64,000 nt of DNA from Mangifera indica (Eukaryota; Streptophyta; Magnoliopsida; Sapindales; Anacardiaceae): contig NW_025401101.1 in NCBI RefSeq assembly GCF_011075055.1, forward strand, positions 434,001 through 498,000. Reading direction: 5' to 3'. The first letter of the stretch is position 1. Each line of letters begins with the position of its first letter. Position numbers and translations under genes: made by a program. Positions 61,080-64,000 of this stretch are shown in pieces. The notes below the pieces were generated by a model that was not told where the DNA came from, searched no databases, and saw only the letters and a list, made by a program, of their open reading frames with translations.

Positions 61080-61620
61080 AATTACCAAAAAAAATATACG
61101 GTGGCTCCAAAACAAAACTTGCTAATGTTATTTCTCAAGGTGTCCTTATTCCATCTTCTTGAGCAATTAAAAACACAATTTTGTCTAGAATGGGGATATA
61201 CTACTTAGAACTAAAAGAAATAACACTGTTCCAAATTTCTTAGCTTATTTCACATATGAAGATAAGGTGAACTAGGTTTTCCTTTCCATAGTTGCAAAGA
61301 TAACATGTGTTTTGTTAAATGATTCCATACCTCAAAACCCCCTCTTTTATGGCCATCCATGTGATTAAAGCATGTCTAAGGTAATGCTCTAAGTTCAAGT
61401 CATGCCAAATCACCCTAGTCTTCTTTATTCTAATTTTTTCTCATTGAATATATTAAGAACTTGCCTTGGTGATGTGGGAGCCAAATTGTGGTGTCTCCTC
61501 CTTTACTAGTTAGGCGACATAGTAGATTTAATCTCCATCAGCTTCATGGAATTAGTTATAGGCCATTTCCATCTTCTATCCTCAATAATCTCTTTAAACG
61601 ATCCCGAAGATTAGCAAAAC
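61080..61620 (-). pseudogene. LINE zf-RVT fragment, left arm
   Basis: On the minus strand this reads TRVIWHDLNLEHYLRHALIT then MAIKEGVLRYGII and NTCYLCNYGKENLVHLIFIC, the C-terminal zinc-binding domain of plant LINE reverse transcriptases. The LINE tail at 60667-60935 is on the opposite strand, so this is another LINE piece. Confidence 0.75.
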
Positions 61621-61684
61621 TGGTAGAACATTAGAACTTCTAAGGTAAAGGCTTAGGTTTAAGCCTTTGTTACAATTATCAAAC

Positions 61685-62105
61685 TGTAACACCTTTTCCT
61701 AAAAGTACTTCCCAACGAAGGAGAAATGTTACGAATTAATATCTAGAGCGTCTATTTTTTTCTTTTTAAAATACTTTAAAATAAACGCATCACTAAAAGT
61801 GTTTAGAAAGTATTCCAAGAAAATTGAAAATTTGGAAGCGAATAAAATATATATATACTTATTTGAAAACTCATCTGAAAGCGTCTGAAAATAGGGAGTA
61901 ATCATATACAACTACACAATTATCTCAAAAAAGTCAAAAGTCAAAAGTCGATAAGAACATGCTACTGTATGCATGTAATATAAACCAGAGATAACTTGTT
62001 CTAGCTGGATCTACCTATGCTGACCTAACCCTGCCTCGCAGCTACCTCGATCACCTGTACCTGTAATCATGAAAGAAAAGGAAGTGAGAGATAAAAACAC
62101 TTAGT
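61685..62105 (-). mobile_element. Gypsy-type LTR-like sequence, left arm
   Basis: On the plus strand it starts TGTAACACCTTTTCC, the complement of the GGTGTTACA ending common to plant gypsy LTRs. It contains a tandem AAAAGTCAAAAGTC and an AT-rich TATATATAC stretch. The inner end merges into the spacer of the inverted repeat. No internal retrotransposon region is attached. Confidence 0.5.
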
Positions 62106-62188
62106 GTGAGGTTGAGTCCCGAGAGTGAGTTAGATTAGGAAAGAAGATAGTTTACTTGATATAATAGTTTACTTGATTCTTTCCCCTT

Positions 62189-62609
62189 ACTAAGTGTTCT
62201 TATCTCTCACTTCCTTTTCTTTCATGATTACAGGTACAGGTGATCGAGGTAGCTGCGAGGCAGGGTTAGGTCAGCATAGGTAGATCCGGCTAGAACAAGT
62301 TATCTCTGGTTTATATTACATGCATACAGTAGCATGTTCTTATCGACTTTTGACTTTTGACTTTTTTGAGATAATTGTGTAGTTGTATATGATTACTCCC
62401 TATTTTCAGACGCTTTCAGATGAGTTTTCAAATAAGTATATATATATTTTATTCGCTTCCAAATTTTCAATTTTCTTGGAATACTTTCTAAACACTTTTA
62501 GTGATGCGTTTATTTTAAAGTATTTTAAAAAGAAAAAAATAGACGCTCTAGATATTAATTCGTAACATTTCTCCTTCGTTGGGAAGTACTTTTAGGAAAA
62601 GGTGTTACA
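62189..62609 (+). mobile_element. Gypsy-type LTR-like sequence, right arm
   Basis: Mirror copy of 61685-62105, ending GGAAAAGGTGTTACA at 62609. Together the two copies point away from the 83-bp spacer. Confidence 0.5.
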
Positions 62610-62673
62610 GTTTGATAATTGTAACAAAGGCTTAAACCTAAGCCTTTACCTTAGAAGTTCTAATGTTCTACCA

Positions 62674-63214
62674 GTTTTGCTAATCTTCGGGATCGTTTAA
62701 AGAGATTATTGAGGATAGAAGATGGAAATGGCCTATAACTAATTCCATGAAGCTGATGGAGATTAAATCTACTATGTCGCCTAACTAGTAAAGGAGGAGA
62801 CACCACAATTTGGCTCCCACATCACCAAGGCAAGTTCTTAATATATTCAATGAGAAAAAATTAGAATAAAGAAGACTAGGGTGATTTGGCATGACTTGAA
62901 CTTAGAGCATTACCTTAGACATGCTTTAATCACATGGATGGCCATAAAAGAGGGGGTTTTGAGGTATGGAATCATTTAACAAAACACATGTTATCTTTGC
63001 AACTATGGAAAGGAAAACCTAGTTCACCTTATCTTCATATGTGAAATAAGCTAAGAAATTTGGAACAGTGTTATTTCTTTTAGTTCTAAGTAGTATATCC
63101 CCATTCTAGACAAAATTGTGTTTTTAATTGCTCAAGAAGATGGAATAAGGACACCTTGAGAAATAACATTAGCAAGTTTTGTTTTGGAGCCACCGTATAT
63201 TTTTTTTGGTAATT
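62674..63214 (+). pseudogene. LINE zf-RVT fragment, right arm
   Basis: Mirror copy of the left-arm fragment, with the same TRVIWHDLNLEHYLRHALIT and CYLCNYGKENLVHLIF landmarks, now on the plus strand. Confidence 0.75.
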
Positions 63215-63627
63215 AAAATATTATTTTGTAAGGACTAGAATAATATGTGCTTCGATATAGAGACAACAAGCAAGGAGAAGCTGATCAAGCTTATTAAAAA
63301 AGGCAATGTGCGAAAGAGCCATTTAATTCACCAACATTGAGAGGTAAAAGGAAAACGTGGTGTGTTTTTTTTGGTAGATAAAATTTATAACCAAAATGAG
63401 CCTACCATGGGACAAACCCCGAGTTAGGAAAGAAAGCCAAAGCCTTACCACGAACAAAGCCTCGGGCTAAGATCAAACACACCAACCATGCACACCTCAT
63501 ACTCGAGAGCTAACTAAGCCGAGGGAAAGTTAGTAACCAAGAAGGGCAAAAACAAAAATAGCACAAAGACACCAACAAAACACATAAAGCATCAAAACCA
63601 ACAAACCACAAGAAACAAAAAAAACAA

Positions 63628-64000
63628 AAGAATATCCCAAAGAAAAGCTCTTAATGAGACATTAATGTGTTTTCAATAATTAAAATAATATATTAGTACC
63701 AAAAATGCCTTACCATGAGACAAACCCCTAGGTTAAGGAAAGAAAGCCTTGCCATGAACAAACACCCAAGCTAAGGAAAGGAGTCGAAACGACAACACAA
63801 AGGCACATTTCTCTTAAGGAGATATATACATACCCCCGGTGAGATAGCAATTAAAAGGCAACAAAAATAAAACAAGCTAAGTCTGCTAACAACGCATTGA
63901 CAAGTACACTAATAAAGTAACTTTGAACATAAGCACCACAGAGTACCTGACCAAGCAAATTGAGGTCAGTAATAACTAAACACCATAAAAAATACCTCGC
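63628..64000 (-). mobile_element. LINE 3' UTR-like sequence, window edge
   Basis: Outside the inverted repeat the words GAGACAAACCCC, TAAGGAAAGAAAGCC and CATGAACAAA recur (63715-63770). They resemble the LINE tail inside the right arm (63410-63470), so this is likely a related minus-strand LINE tail. It continues beyond the window. No frame was recognised. Confidence 0.45.

Larger units (their letters stand above)
60667..63627. repeat. Large near-perfect inverted repeat (1439-bp arms, 83-bp spacer)
   Basis: The left arm 60667-62105 and the right arm 62189-63627 are reverse complements; any left position x pairs with 124294 minus x. Comparing long parts by eye showed only a few differences (for example near 60985, 62095 and 62010/62287). 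A 60-codon open frame at 61729-61911 (minus) reappears unchanged at 62383-62565 (plus) simply because of this symmetry. Each arm holds, from the outside in, a LINE 3' tail, LINE zf-RVT sequence and LTR-like sequence. The duplicated unit is thus a patchwork of different elements and not one transposon. The 83-bp spacer (62106-62188) includes a direct repeat of TAGTTTACTTGAT. Confidence 0.97.

Noticed and set aside
61729..62565. Two identical 60-codon open frames on opposite strands
   Set aside because: They are mirror images produced by the inverted repeat, lie in LTR-like sequence and show no domain.

Overview
This is a eudicot plant nuclear window. It is strongly AT-rich, has spliced genes with GT-AG introns, and carries Ty1/copia, Ty3/gypsy, LINE, MULE, hAT-like and CACTA-like remnants. 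Only three host genes are well supported: a TRICHOME BIREFRINGENCE-LIKE (TBL) gene (15061-18366, minus, 4 coding exons), a PMT26-type putative pectin methyltransferase (41726-45801, plus, 8 coding exons) and an intronless NF-YB7-type CCAAT-binding subunit (46602-47246, plus). The exon boundaries were derived by hand from splice signals, phase and protein homology. Each spliced model closes in frame.

Layout. 1-15 kb is a transposon graveyard: a foldback MITE at the left edge, a long-LTR copia 3' end carrying an inserted hAT-like MITE, copia pol fragments, two long LTRs of one copia family in opposite orientations, a 60-bp tandem repeat, a CACTA-like terminus and a decayed copia pol with its 3' LTR. 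15-19.5 kb is the TBL gene. 21-29 kb is a decayed Mutator-like element with a mudrA-type transposase converging on a Ulp1-protease/DUF1985 gene (a Kaonashi/CUMULE-type MULE), with a separate 829-bp foldback element between them. 29.4-40.3 kb holds microsatellites, MITEs, copia gag/protease and pol fragments and more copies of the same LTR family. 41.2-47.3 kb is the gene island with PMT26-like and NF-YB7-like. 48-54 kb is copia and gypsy debris. 54.7-60.9 kb is LINE sequence interrupted by LTRs. 60.7-63.6 kb is a nearly perfect inverted repeat with 1.44-kb arms and an 83-bp spacer.

How the genes relate. TBL proteins act in Golgi O-acetylation of wall polysaccharides, and PMT26-class proteins are Golgi SAM-dependent methyltransferase-like enzymes linked to pectin. 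The two genes are divergent here, and from memory their Arabidopsis counterparts (At5g64020 and At5g64030) are immediate neighbours. The roughly 23 kb between their start codons therefore looks like an ancestral gene pair spread apart by transposons. The NF-YB7-like gene lies about 0.8 kb downstream of the methyltransferase and has its own promoter. No tRNA, rRNA, CRISPR or bacterial feature was seen.
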